Shown here: positions 1 through 8,087 of the stretch, piece after piece
Position numbering within the stretch: the stretch's first letter is position 1
How the letters are laid out: the number at the start of each line of letters is the position of its first letter
Assembly: GCA_001873845.1 (NCBI GenBank)
Contig: MNZY01000183.1
Span: 1-22,354, forward strand
Reading direction: 5' to 3'
DNA length: 22,354 bases
From: Candidatus Altarchaeum sp. CG2_30_32_3053
GTDB lineage: Archaea > Altiarchaeota > Altiarchaeia > Altiarchaeales > Altiarchaeaceae
Notes under the pieces: model-generated
Database searches by the model: none
Seen by the model: only the letters and a program-made list of their open reading frames with translations
Told to the model about the DNA's origin: nothing
Position numbers and translations under genes: made by a program

Positions 1-496
1 CGTTCATTTTTAAACAAGTTTGAAAAATACAAAAAAATCAAAAAATTCATCTGTAATTTTTTGGGTGGCTGAATAGTTACAAAAAACAAATATGTAATTA
101 TCCTAATTTTAGTGGGTTATGTGCCATATAAAAGTAGGCCACTTATATTTTTGTAAATTATCAATTGAATTTTGAAGATTAAATAAAAATTTCAATAAAT
201 AATATTTTTGATTTTAAAATTTATAACTTTAAAAAAAATACAATTTCAAATTTTATGAAATTTCAAAAGACACGAACAAAGTGAGTGGAACAAAGTTAGT
301 ATAAAAATCAAAAATTTACCGGTAATTTTTTAAGGTGGCCGAGTAATTACTGAAATCCAAAAATTTCCGTATTTCAAATTCTCTGCGAATTTGGAAATCG
401 TGTATATTTCAAAACCCTGTTTTGAAAATCGTTTGAAAAATGAGGTAAAATTTTGAAAATTTTGAAAATCTACGAACCTTGTGAAGTGATTTAAGA
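1..496. repeat. Repeat-rich non-coding region left of hisI
   Basis: No convincing gene is visible here. The stretch is very A+T-rich. It holds two copies of a 46-bp direct repeat (35-80 and 305-350) sharing AAATCAAAAA, GTAATTTTTT and GGTGGC, and ending in GAATAGTTAC or GAGTAATTAC. At 269-285 it carries a reverse-oriented copy of the word CTCACTTnGTTCGTGTC, which recurs in the 15.7-16.2 kb array. Palindromes such as CAAATTC-tctgc-GAATTTG (near 375-393) and CAAAAC-cct-GTTTTG (near 413-427) are followed by AAATC, as in the same distant array. This is therefore part of the dispersed palindromic repeat family of this genome. Whether it is transcribed cannot be seen. Confidence 0.6.
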
Positions 497-856
497 TTAT
501 TTTTCAATCCTTCTGAAAAAGCAGCTCCTGTTTCCTGTATGACATGCCGCACCTTTCTGCTCAATTTTGTAAAGTATTGTATCCCCGTCGCAGTCAATGT
601 CCATTTCTTTGACATATTGAAAATGCCCGCTCGTTTCGCCTTTTAGCCATAACTGCTTCCTGCTTGTTGAAAAGTAATGAACCTTTCCCGTCTCAAATGT
701 CTTAATTACTGCTTCATCATTTGCGTACGCGACCATTAAAATTTCGTTTGTTTTATAGTCCTGTGATATTACCGTGTATAAATCAAAATTGTCAATTTTT
801 CTCTTTTTCAGCAATTTCAAAATTTCCGAAATTTCGTTTATTTTTAGGATTTCCAT
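497..856 (-). CDS. hisI: Phosphoribosyl-AMP cyclohydrolase (HisI)
   Basis: Third step of histidine biosynthesis: opens the purine ring of phosphoribosyl-AMP to give the ProFAR precursor, in the cytoplasm. The 119-residue protein has the length of stand-alone archaeal HisI with no fused HisE domain. Family signatures are visible: YTVISQDY and ILMVAYAN near the start, HYFSTSRKQLWLKGETSG in the middle, then the metal-binding DCDGD cluster and CHTGNRSCFF near the C-terminus, which supply the zinc and magnesium ligands. The ATG is preceded by an A+T-rich stretch containing TATA-like sequence at about the distance expected for a leaderless transcript, and no Shine-Dalgarno is seen. It lies directly downstream of a truncated dph2 on the same strand. 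No other his genes are in the window. Confidence 0.95.
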   Translation of the reverse strand: MEILKINEISEILKLLKKRKIDNFDLYTVISQDYKTNEILMVAYANDEAVIKTFETGKVHYFSTSRKQLWLKGETSGHFQYVKEMDIDCDGDTILYKIEQKGAACHTGNRSCFFRRIEK

Positions 857-912
857 TTTGATTAAATTTTATAATTTTATAAATTTAAATTTTGAAAATG
901 CTTTTAAATTTT

Positions 913-1173
913 TTATTTAAATTTCTCGTGTCCGAAATGAACAAGCAAATCAATATCCAAACTTTTTGCATCGCTTAATTTTATATCACACGCTCCATAA
1001 GTCGGGTCAATAAATATAATTGTCTTCGCCTGTGTTTTGGTCTCTATTTCATTCGCAACCTTTACAGCAGACCTTTTAAGCCCTTCGGGAAACTGCAAAC
1101 CAACAAGTTTAAAATTTCCTTTCTTAATTTTTTCTATAATATTTTCAATTTCAAAATCATATTTGTTCTCCAT
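913..1173 (-). pseudogene. dph2: Truncated diphthamide synthase Dph2 (N-terminal fragment)
   Basis: Dph2 is the radical-type [4Fe-4S] enzyme that transfers the aminocarboxypropyl group of SAM to a histidine of elongation factor 2. The 86 residues match only its N-terminal part: GLQFPEGLKR, then IDPTYGACD with Cys62 as the first cluster ligand, then LLVHFGHEKFK. Reading stops there. Archaeal Dph2 is normally over 300 residues and needs two further cysteines from later domains, so this product cannot hold a complete cluster. The remaining space before hisI is only 56 bp, so the missing part is not simply in another frame nearby. The start is intact and diverges from the NMD3-like gene across 53 bp. 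It is most likely a 3'-deleted pseudogene; a split gene with the rest elsewhere is less likely. Confidence 0.8.
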
Positions 1174-1226
1174 TTTATAACAAATTACAAATTCTTAATT
1201 AGTCTAATTAAATTTAAAAGTAAAAG

Positions 1227-1991
1227 ATGTTTTGCCCGATTTGCGGAAAGGAAAGCAAAGGAATATGCATGGAGTGCTATATTCAAAAGAATCCCACAGG
1301 TATAAGAAATTTTGAACTTTTAACATGTCCGAAATGCGGAAAAATTTTGCCTGATGCAGAAGATGATGAAAAAAATTTAAAGAGAATAGTTACAAAGAAT
1401 ATATTTCGCGGAGAAAGGATCAAAATAAACGGTTTAAAGATAGCATATAATCCTGATGAAAAATCTGAAAAATTTATGAACCTGAAAATAACCCTTTTCT
1501 GCGAATACAACAACAAAGAAAAATTTGAAAATGTGTCTGATGTAAGAGTTAAGGTTCTAAAGACACCATGTCCAACATGTTCAAAAATAACCGGGCATTA
1601 TTGTGAAGTAATATTACAGTTGAGAGGAGACAGGGAAAAAATCAAAGAGACACTTAATAAATTAGATAAAAAGTTTGTTTCAAATGTTGACGAGTTAAAA
1701 GAAGGGCTTGATGTTTATCTGATTTCAAGGGACTATGGATTTTCTTTAAACAAATCATTTGCTGATGAAGGTGCGGAGTTAAAATTTTCAAGCAAACTTT
1801 GGGGGCTTAAGGACGGGCAAAGGGTTTATAGAGGTTATATTCTGATCAGGTTCAGCGATTTAAAGATTAACGACAAGGTAAAATACAAGGATAAAATTTA
1901 TACGGTCTTAAAAACAGGGAAATTTTTAACCTGTGAAAGCGAGACAGGAAAGAAAAAACAGATTCGTATGAAGAATCGTGAGAAAATTTAA
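1227..1991 (+). CDS. NMD3-like 60S/50S ribosome export-adaptor family protein
   Basis: Archaeal homologue of eukaryotic NMD3, which binds the large ribosomal subunit; the archaeal role is not well defined but is probably in subunit maturation. The 254-residue protein starts with the typical zinc-binding set CPICGKES...C..C followed by CPKCGKI, and has a further CPTCSK..GHYCEVILQLRG block near residues 112-133, the most conserved part of the family. The C-terminal part contains YLISRDYGFSLNKSFADE and a basic RGYILIRFSD segment, also typical. The ATG at 1227 puts the first zinc cysteine at residue 3, as in relatives. It diverges from truncated dph2, and a decayed TauE/SafE fragment follows. Confidence 0.85.
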   Translation: MFCPICGKESKGICMECYIQKNPTGIRNFELLTCPKCGKILPDAEDDEKNLKRIVTKNIFRGERIKINGLKIAYNPDEKSEKFMNLKITLFCEYNNKEKFENVSDVRVKVLKTPCPTCSKITGHYCEVILQLRGDREKIKETLNKLDKKFVSNVDELKEGLDVYLISRDYGFSLNKSFADEGAELKFSSKLWGLKDGQRVYRGYILIRFSDLKINDKVKYKDKIYTVLKTGKFLTCESETGKKKQIRMKNREKI

Positions 1992-2000
1992 CTATAATTT

Positions 2001-2276
2001 TGCTTATTCGGGTTGGGTGCCTAAGTGGTATTATCAGCTCGGCGCTGGTTCATCCTTACTCTATTATTTATACATTTAAAAATTCCTGTCCGGATGGCAA
2101 TTGGCACAACAACCGTAAGCCTTCCTGGAATTGTTTTAATGAAAGGAATAATTAAAATTTATCATGGAGTTGTTGATATTCCTGTTGCGGTCTTGTTAGA
2201 AATCTGGGCAGCCATCGGATCTATTTACGGAGCAAAATTGATGATTAAATTTAGCCCAAGGACATTAAAGGTTTAG
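2001..2276 (+). pseudogene. TauE/SafE-type membrane permease remnant
   Basis: A short stretch resembles part of the TauE/SafE (DUF81) sulfite-exporter-type permease family: MAIGTTTVSLPGI, then a hydrophobic VDIPVAVLLEIWAAIGSIYGAKL, ending KFSPRTLKV. Just upstream, GCLSGIIS (from about 2018) and LGAGSSLL (from about 2041) lie in other frames, so at least two frameshifts interrupt the N-terminal glycine-rich segment. Family members are normally about 240-260 residues with two such halves; here only one half remains before the stop at 2274-2276. I read it as a degraded gene. A working 83-residue protein starting at the GTG at 2025 is unlikely. Confidence 0.6.
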
Positions 2277-2314
2277 AATTTCTTTTAGAATTTATATTTA
2301 AAGATTTAAGTGTA

Positions 2315-2404
2315 ATTTATAAGATAATTTATAAGATAATTATAAGATAATTATAAGATAATTATAAGATAATTTATAAGATAATTATAAGATAATTTAT
2401 AATA
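2315..2404. repeat. A+T tandem array, 11-12 bp unit
   Basis: Seven copies of AAGATAAT spaced 11-12 bp apart (consensus TATAAGATAATT) run up to about 35 bp before the thiolase ATG. The spacing is close to one helical turn. It could be slipped-strand expansion, curved DNA, or a protein-binding array; the sequence does not decide. Confidence 0.85.
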
Positions 2405-2438
2405 TTAAATTTATTTTTTAAATTTTAAAATCATTACG

Positions 2439-3614
2439 ATGGGCAATAAAGTGGGAATAATCGGTGTAGGTATGACAAAATTCGGAGAACACTGGAATAA
2501 GGGATTACGGGAATTAATCGTTGAAGCAGGTCTAATGGCAATTCAAGATGCTGATATGACCGGTGAAGAAATACAGGCAATATACGGGGGTTGTATGGCT
2601 CCTGGATTGTTTGTCGGGCAGGAACATATATCGGCATTAATTGCTGACCATATCGGATTTGCTGGAGTACCTTCAACCAGGATTGAGGCAGCGTGTGCAA
2701 GCGGTGGGCTGGCATTAAGACAGGCATATCTGGCAGTAAGGTCCGGAAGATTAAATGTTGTTGTTGCCGGAGGTGTTGAAAAAATGAGTGATGTACCTGC
2801 AAATCTTGCTACGGTTGCTTTAATGGGAGCAGGTGACGAGGAATGGGAAGGTTTTTACGGAGTAACATTTCCTGGGCTTTATGCTATAATGGCGAGAAGA
2901 CATATGCACGAATTCAAAACTACAAGAGAACAACTGGCGATGGTTGCGGTTAAAAATCATCACAATGGTACAATGAACCCATCTGCACAATTTCAGTATG
3001 AAATAACTGTGGATAAGGTTCTGAAAAGTGCACCTATTGCAGATCCATTAACACTGCTTGACTGTTCTCCGATAACCGACGGCGCAGCGGCTGTAATTCT
3101 GGCAGGTGAAGAAAAAGCAAAAAAAATAGGAAAGGAAACAGGAAAGGAAATTATCTGGATTGCATCGAGCGGACAGGCGTCAGATACGATTGCATTACAT
3201 GACAGAGAATCATTATGCAAAACAAAGGCAGCTGTCCTGGCAGGTAAAGAGGCATACGAACAGGCAGGAATAAAAGCAGGCGATATTGATTTTGCCGAGG
3301 TTCATGATTGTTTTACGATTGCAGAACTAATGGCTGTTGAGGGGCTGGGCTTTTGTGAGTTTGGAGAAGGTGGGAAAATTACCGAAAACGGAGAAACAGC
3401 AATAAACGGAAGAATTCCCGTAAATACAAGCGGCGGATTAAAGGCAAAAGGACATCCTATAGGGGCAACGGGAATAGCACAGGCAATTGAGGCAACTTTG
3501 CAGTTAAGAGGAAAGGCAGGAGGAAGACAGGTCAAAAATCCCAAATACGGATTAACGCATAATGTTGGAGGCAGCGGAGCAACATGTGTCGTGCATATTT
3601 TCACCAACGAATAA
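2439..3614 (+). CDS. Acetyl-CoA acetyltransferase-type thiolase (archaeal SCP-x family)
   Basis: Condenses two acetyl-CoA to acetoacetyl-CoA, in archaea normally the entry to the mevalonate pathway for isoprenoid lipids. The 391-residue protein starts MGNKVGIIGVGMTKFGEH, a typical opening for this family. The nucleophilic cysteine is in EAACASGG (Cys86), the EVHDCFTIAE motif lies in the C-terminal half, the catalytic histidine is in KGHPIGATG (His339), and the protein ends with GGSGATCVVHIF. In many archaea this gene sits beside HMG-CoA synthase and a DUF35 OB-fold partner that shuttles the unstable product. Neither is in this window, so here the gene stands alone. An A+T tandem array lies immediately upstream. 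Confidence 0.9.
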   Translation: MGNKVGIIGVGMTKFGEHWNKGLRELIVEAGLMAIQDADMTGEEIQAIYGGCMAPGLFVGQEHISALIADHIGFAGVPSTRIEAACASGGLALRQAYLAVRSGRLNVVVAGGVEKMSDVPANLATVALMGAGDEEWEGFYGVTFPGLYAIMARRHMHEFKTTREQLAMVAVKNHHNGTMNPSAQFQYEITVDKVLKSAPIADPLTLLDCSPITDGAAAVILAGEEKAKKIGKETGKEIIWIASSGQASDTIALHDRESLCKTKAAVLAGKEAYEQAGIKAGDIDFAEVHDCFTIAELMAVEGLGFCEFGEGGKITENGETAINGRIPVNTSGGLKAKGHPIGATGIAQAIEATLQLRGKAGGRQVKNPKYGLTHNVGGSGATCVVHIFTNE

Positions 3615-3640
3615 TGAGTTTTATTATTAAAAAATTTTCA

Positions 3641-3650
3641 CATATAATTT
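3641..3650 (+). promoter_or_regulatory. TATA-like box upstream of the M50 protease
   Basis: CATATAATTT lies about 30-38 bp before the ATG at 3680. With the usual archaeal TATA-to-start distance this gives a leader of about ten bases or none. There is no Shine-Dalgarno motif before the ATG. Confidence 0.35.
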
Positions 3651-3679
3651 TTTGAATAACTTTTGAATAACTATTTATA

Positions 3680-5143
3680 ATGCCCCTGGATTTTTATACA
3701 TTGATAATAATTTCCGTGTTTGTAATATTGTTTTTTGCCGGAACTGCATTGCTGATAAGAAAAAATGAGCAGAGATATTTGGGAATAATCTTTCTGATAA
3801 GGACAAAATACGGAATTAATTTTATTAAGAAATTAAGTAAACTTCCAGGGTGGAAATTTATTGCTGACTTTGCAATTGTGGCATCACTGTCAGGAATCGG
3901 GGCTTTATATCTATCCTCGCAGGGCAGGGCAAAAAATTTATCTCTTATTTTCCCGGTATTTGGAATTTTTGCATGCTTTCTAAATTTTCACACAGCTGAA
4001 CTTTTTATTGCGGGCACGATTTTCGTTTTGTTAGTCGCTGCAATTATAAGAAAATTTCCAAACCATTATTTAATATTTGCTATTTTCTCTATCCTTATAT
4101 TTACAATAACTGCCAGGGGCTATTTAATTATCTTTCCTCACGCACAGATGGAAATTTTGACAACACTCTCTATGTCAATTTTAATAAGCATATTCGGACT
4201 GCCTGCATTTATACTCGGTGCCCTGACTTTGCATGCTTATGAAATAATATTTATGCACTCTGAAATTCCAGGAATATCGCCTATGCTTCCCGGCGTTAAA
4301 GACGGAGAGATAGGGCTTGGATTTTTAGGATACAGCGAAATTTTCATTCCAATATGGTACGGTATAATTACCTTAATTGTTCTTTTAACCTCGCACGAAA
4401 TTTCTCACGGAATATTAAGTTATGTTCACAAAATAAATTTAAAATCAACCGGCTTATTGACATTCGGAATAATTCCAATCGGTGCGTTTGTTGAACCGGA
4501 TGAAGATGCAATGAAAAAAAGCGAAGGTTATAAAAGGATGCAGATTTATGTGATGGGTTCTTTTGCAAATTTTGCCGTTGCAATGCTCGGTGTGCTGCTC
4601 CTTACTCTACTCGTTTCTGCTGCATACAGTCCAGATAACGGAATGCTCGTCGGAAATGTTATGAATGACAGTCCCGCTTATTATGCCAATTTAAGTGAAG
4701 GAACAACAATCTATAAAGTTAACGATGAAAATCCATGGAAACAACTGAAAAATTTATCGCAAAATAAAACCGTAATTCTTGAAACAAATAAGGGAAATTT
4801 CACAATTACAACCACACAGCATCCGAACATTGAAGGAAGGGGCTATATTGGAATTACTTATTCGCTTCCGATAAATAAAGGACTGGAAAATTCTGAAAAT
4901 TTTATCAATATTTTGCTTGAACTTCTTAAATGGATTGTTTTATTAAATTTTCTCGTTGGAATTACAAATTTAATGCCAGTATCTCCTTTTGACGGGGGAA
5001 AGATGACTGAAGAAATTATTGCTTCGTTAAATTTAAACAAGAAAATTGTAGAGCATATAGTACTGGCAATAATCGGAATTGTGCTGTTTTTGATAATAAT
5101 TAACGCATTTCCGATTTTAAAGATAATTTCGGATATATTTTAA
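3680..5143 (+). CDS. Membrane-embedded M50 (site-2-type) metalloprotease with PDZ domain
   Basis: Intramembrane zinc protease of the site-2 protease family, predicted to cut membrane-spanning substrates. The 487-residue protein begins with several hydrophobic segments (roughly residues 5-25, 62-80, 85-100, 105-145, 160-190). The zinc motif HEISHG is at residues 239-244, inside a hydrophobic segment. A second hydrophobic block (about 282-305) is followed by a PDZ-like domain (about 310-390, LVGNVMNDSPAYYANLSEG). The third zinc ligand is in NLMPVSPFDGGK (Asp438), the classical NxxPxxxxDGG motif. A final membrane helix closes the protein. The LEA-14-like gene follows after 21 bp and may be cotranscribed. 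Substrates are unknown. Confidence 0.9.
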   Translation: MPLDFYTLIIISVFVILFFAGTALLIRKNEQRYLGIIFLIRTKYGINFIKKLSKLPGWKFIADFAIVASLSGIGALYLSSQGRAKNLSLIFPVFGIFACFLNFHTAELFIAGTIFVLLVAAIIRKFPNHYLIFAIFSILIFTITARGYLIIFPHAQMEILTTLSMSILISIFGLPAFILGALTLHAYEIIFMHSEIPGISPMLPGVKDGEIGLGFLGYSEIFIPIWYGIITLIVLLTSHEISHGILSYVHKINLKSTGLLTFGIIPIGAFVEPDEDAMKKSEGYKRMQIYVMGSFANFAVAMLGVLLLTLLVSAAYSPDNGMLVGNVMNDSPAYYANLSEGTTIYKVNDENPWKQLKNLSQNKTVILETNKGNFTITTTQHPNIEGRGYIGITYSLPINKGLENSENFINILLELLKWIVLLNFLVGITNLMPVSPFDGGKMTEEIIASLNLNKKIVEHIVLAIIGIVLFLIIINAFPILKIISDIF

Positions 5144-5164
5144 AATTTAATAAATTTATTCAGA

Positions 5165-5704
5165 ATGAAAACAAAAACAATCGCGGGAATTGTAATATTA
5201 GCAATATTAGTTGTATTAGTAATTGCAGGACTTTATTTCTTTTCACAAATTCAGGAAAAGGTGGCGTTTCAAAATGTTGAAATTGACTTTGAAGGCGTTG
5301 AAATAAAAGACATTGACTCGCAGCATATAACTTTAAATTTAAATTTGAGGTGCTATAATCCAAATAAAATTCCTGTCACTCTTGACGGAGCGGACTATGA
5401 AATTTATTTACAGGAAATTTATGTGGGCAATGGATCTATCAGCGAACGACTAACAATCCCCCCAGATGAGACAAAAATACTAATCAGTGAAGTAAAAGTC
5501 AGGTATGAAAATTTAAACCAGCTGTTAAATATTGCAAATGAAATAATTAAAAGAGGCGGGAAGGTAAATATAACGATAAAAGGCAATGCGTATGCTGATT
5601 TCATCGGAAGGATTAGTTTTCCGTTCAAAGTAGAAAAGGAAATAAATTTAAGCAGGGAAATTGTTGAAAAAATAAAGGATTTGAAAAATTTTAAAATATT
5701 CTGA
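5165..5704 (+). CDS. Membrane-anchored LEA-14-like (WHy domain) protein
   Basis: Predicted small extracytoplasmic protein anchored by one N-terminal hydrophobic segment (about residues 7-28, IAGIVILAILVVLVIAGLYF). The remaining 150 residues fit the LEA_2/WHy beta-sandwich family: alternating hydrophobic strands, the LNLRCYNPNKIPVTL motif (the family's NPN signature) and a final ITIKGNAYADF strand pair. Family members are found across archaea and are linked to stress or surface structure, but the biochemical role is not known. It lies 21 bp behind the M50 protease and is followed by a T-rich stretch that may end the transcript, suggesting a two-gene unit. Confidence 0.75.
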   Translation: MKTKTIAGIVILAILVVLVIAGLYFFSQIQEKVAFQNVEIDFEGVEIKDIDSQHITLNLNLRCYNPNKIPVTLDGADYEIYLQEIYVGNGSISERLTIPPDETKILISEVKVRYENLNQLLNIANEIIKRGGKVNITIKGNAYADFIGRISFPFKVEKEINLSREIVEKIKDLKNFKIF

Positions 5705-5756
5705 TATTTTAATTTTTATTTTGTTTATTTTTATTTTATTTATTTGTTTATTTGAT
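5705..5756 (+). terminator. T-rich transcription terminator region
   Basis: Repeated runs of T (ATTTTAATTTTTATTTTG and similar) directly follow the LEA-14-like stop codon. Archaeal RNA polymerase terminates at T-runs without needing a hairpin, so this is a plausible terminator. No stable GC stem is seen. Confidence 0.45.
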
Positions 5757-5763
5757 GCAAATC

Positions 5764-5845
5764 TATAGTCAATATACTAATTTTTTACACCCTTGAAGTA
5801 GATTAATGAATCGTATATTGGTAAAATGTTGATATATTCATTATA
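5764..5845. mobile_element. MITE-like element A, TATAGT-ended inverted repeats
   Basis: An 82-bp element begins TATAGTCAATATA and ends TATATTCATTATA, so its ends form imperfect inverted repeats (about 19 of 25 positions) running inward to TTTACAC and GTAAAA. It resembles element B at 16776-16860: by my count 40 of the first 48 positions agree. It contains no ORF. TA at both ends suits a Tc1/mariner or IS630-type MITE that targets TA. It lies about 165 bp upstream of the ATP synthase subunit I gene and could carry or disturb its promoter. Confidence 0.55.
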
Positions 5846-5877
5846 ATACAAATCTAATTCTTAATAATTCTTTTTAT

Positions 5878-5985
5878 AATTTATTATAAAAGTAATTTAT
5901 TATAAAAGTAATTTATTATAAAACTAATTAAATAATTATCAACAAATATAATCCAAAAATTAATTATCAACAAATCCAAAAATTA
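5878..5985. repeat. A+T direct repeats upstream of subunit I
   Basis: Three tandem 16-bp units AATTTATTATAAAAGT (5878-5925, the last with AAACT) are followed by two copies of a unit containing AATTATCAACAAAT and CCAAAAATT (5933-5985). These fill the space between element A and the atpI start. No gene is visible; promoter sequences for atpI probably lie here but cannot be picked out among the repeats. Confidence 0.7.
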
Positions 5986-6010
5986 ATAAATCATCAGTCA
6001 AAAATTTAAA

Positions 6011-8035
6011 ATGCTTCAGCCAGCAATGATGCATGAACTTGAGGTGGTGGTGCATAATGACTATAAAAATAAGGTAGTAAAAGAACTTCATAAAAAAGGA
6101 ATCACACAAATTGAATTCTTAACCGACAGTAAAATTTCCGAAATTAATGAAAAATTTGAACTTGACTTAAAAAGAGGAGTTCCGTCGGGAAGACAAGTTG
6201 AGATATCAAAAAATTTACTGGAGATTTACAGAGTTATCGGAATTTTAAACAGATTTGAAACAAAAAAAGAAACATTTCTTGAAGAAATGCTCGGCATTGA
6301 GAAGATTGAAAAGAAAAAAACAGATCGCCTGAAATTTAATGAAGTCATAACGCGTGCAAGAGAGGCATTAGCTATTAAAGACGATGTAATAAATACTGCA
6401 AATACGGTTGAAAAGAAAAATGCAGAATTATCCGATACAAAAAAGAATTTTGAAGAAATTTCCAAACTTTCCTTTGTTTTGGGCGGATTTGATATGGGTG
6501 TTTTGGGAAGTGGAAGGTATTACACAATTTTTACTGCTGTTTTTGAAGGCGATGAAACTGCAAATAACATTGAATCAATGCGTGCTAACGGTGAAATTTC
6601 TTATGTCAAACGATATGAAATAGAACGAAAGAAGAAAAATGTAACCTATGCTGCGGTAATTGTGGTCTCAAATGAAAATGCAAACTCTGTCATACAAAAA
6701 ATTTCAGGTAATGCAAGAATATTGAAAAACCATGGAAAAGGCACGGTTGCAGAGAACATAGAAACATTGTCCGAAAGAATTAATACCCTTGAAAAAGAAA
6801 TAAATGATTTAAATACTGCTTTAAGGGAAATTTTTAATGCCAGATATGAAGAGTTATTAATATGTAGGGAGCTTTTGGAAATTGAAAAAGAAAGATATGA
6901 AATATTTGTTAACGGAGGAAGCACTAAAAAAACAAAATATTTTAAGGCGTATGTTCCCGCACAATTATCTGATAAAATGAAAGAGGTGATTGAAGATAAA
7001 TCAGAAGGTGCTTGTGTAGTGAAGATAAATAAGGACATAGATGATGCTCCAACACTGATGCAGAATCCAAAAACAATAAAAAAATTTGAATTCCTGACAT
7101 CAATTTACGGGCTTCCGAGATACAATCACATAGACCCTTCTTTGGTTGTTGTTCCTGTGGCTGCATTGCTGATTGGTTTAATGATAGCAGACGCATGTTA
7201 CGGAGCAATACTGTTCGGAATTGCTATGGTGTTGCGTAAAAAGTATGGTTTATATTCCGAAGGGCTGAAAAATTTTATGTCCTTTGTGGCAATATGTGCA
7301 GTTGTAGCAGTTGGTGTGGGCATTATCAACGGAGAGTATTTTGGAAATATGGGGTATATACTTTATACAAGTATAGCGCCCGAAGCAGAAAATCTTCCGT
7401 TACAACTTTTCCATCCGGCCGGACATGACTTGAAACTATACCTCCAGATTGCTATTGGGTTCGGTGTAATTCATATATGGTCAGGAACTGTGCTTGGACT
7501 TTATGATGCTATGAGAAGAAAGGAAAGAAAGGAAGCATTATACAAATATGCGAGCTGGTGTTTATTCGGATTGGGAATGATAATAATATTTTACGGTGCC
7601 TTTGGAAATGTTTTTGGATTTCCTTTTGTTCCATTTAGCAATGAAATTTCTACCTACTCAGCATTGGGTTTAATGATTGTTGGATTAGTGATTGCCCTGA
7701 AGCATGATCCTATACTCTCACTGATAGAAGCAATTGATTATTTTGCTTTTATATTGTCTTATGCCCGAATTATGGCGCTGGTTGTTGCTGCTGGTGCAGT
7801 GGCAACGGCATTTAATCAGTTAGCTGGAATGGCTTGGGGTTTTGCCTTTGGCATATTTGCAGTACTCATATTTCTTGTTGGGCAAACACTGCACTTTTTA
7901 CTCGGGGTTTTAAGTGCATTTGTCCAGGCGTTGAGGTTGTTATATGTTGAACACTTTTCAAGATATTATGAAGGAGGCGGCTATGAATTTAAGCCATTTG
8001 AAGAAAAAAGAAAATACACTTATGTTGAAGATTAA
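6011..8035 (+). CDS. atpI: A-type ATP synthase subunit I (a subunit)
   Basis: Membrane stator subunit of the archaeal A1Ao ATP synthase; it holds the ion half-channels next to the rotating K ring. The 674-residue length is typical. The first ~370 residues are soluble and charged, with coiled-coil stretches (about 85-150 and 235-290) that contact the peripheral stalks. The C-terminal part has seven or eight hydrophobic segments starting at HIDPSLVVVPVAALLIGLMIADACYG. The conserved SYARIMALVVAAGAVATAFN segment carries the arginine that faces the ion-binding carboxylate, and the protein ends with LGVLSAFVQALRLLYVEHFSRYYEGGG, a strong family signature. Subunit K follows after 52 bp. Subunit H, often found upstream, is absent; element A and repeats occupy that space. 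Confidence 0.95.
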   Translation: MLQPAMMHELEVVVHNDYKNKVVKELHKKGITQIEFLTDSKISEINEKFELDLKRGVPSGRQVEISKNLLEIYRVIGILNRFETKKETFLEEMLGIEKIEKKKTDRLKFNEVITRAREALAIKDDVINTANTVEKKNAELSDTKKNFEEISKLSFVLGGFDMGVLGSGRYYTIFTAVFEGDETANNIESMRANGEISYVKRYEIERKKKNVTYAAVIVVSNENANSVIQKISGNARILKNHGKGTVAENIETLSERINTLEKEINDLNTALREIFNARYEELLICRELLEIEKERYEIFVNGGSTKKTKYFKAYVPAQLSDKMKEVIEDKSEGACVVKINKDIDDAPTLMQNPKTIKKFEFLTSIYGLPRYNHIDPSLVVVPVAALLIGLMIADACYGAILFGIAMVLRKKYGLYSEGLKNFMSFVAICAVVAVGVGIINGEYFGNMGYILYTSIAPEAENLPLQLFHPAGHDLKLYLQIAIGFGVIHIWSGTVLGLYDAMRRKERKEALYKYASWCLFGLGMIIIFYGAFGNVFGFPFVPFSNEISTYSALGLMIVGLVIALKHDPILSLIEAIDYFAFILSYARIMALVVAAGAVATAFNQLAGMAWGFAFGIFAVLIFLVGQTLHFLLGVLSAFVQALRLLYVEHFSRYYEGGGYEFKPFEEKRKYTYVED

Positions 8036-8087
8036 CAAAAATTTAAAAATTTAAATATTAAAAAACAATTATTAAAAATATAAGAAA

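Noticed and set aside
2434..2802. Minus-strand ORF of 122 residues opposite the thiolase
   Set aside because: Low-complexity His/Gln/Leu-rich composition and complete overlap with a strongly supported gene on the other strand.
2439..3614. Thiolase as part of a local mevalonate operon
   Set aside because: Neither HMG-CoA synthase nor the DUF35 partner is present; upstream is a repeat array and a TauE remnant, downstream an M50 protease with its own TATA box.
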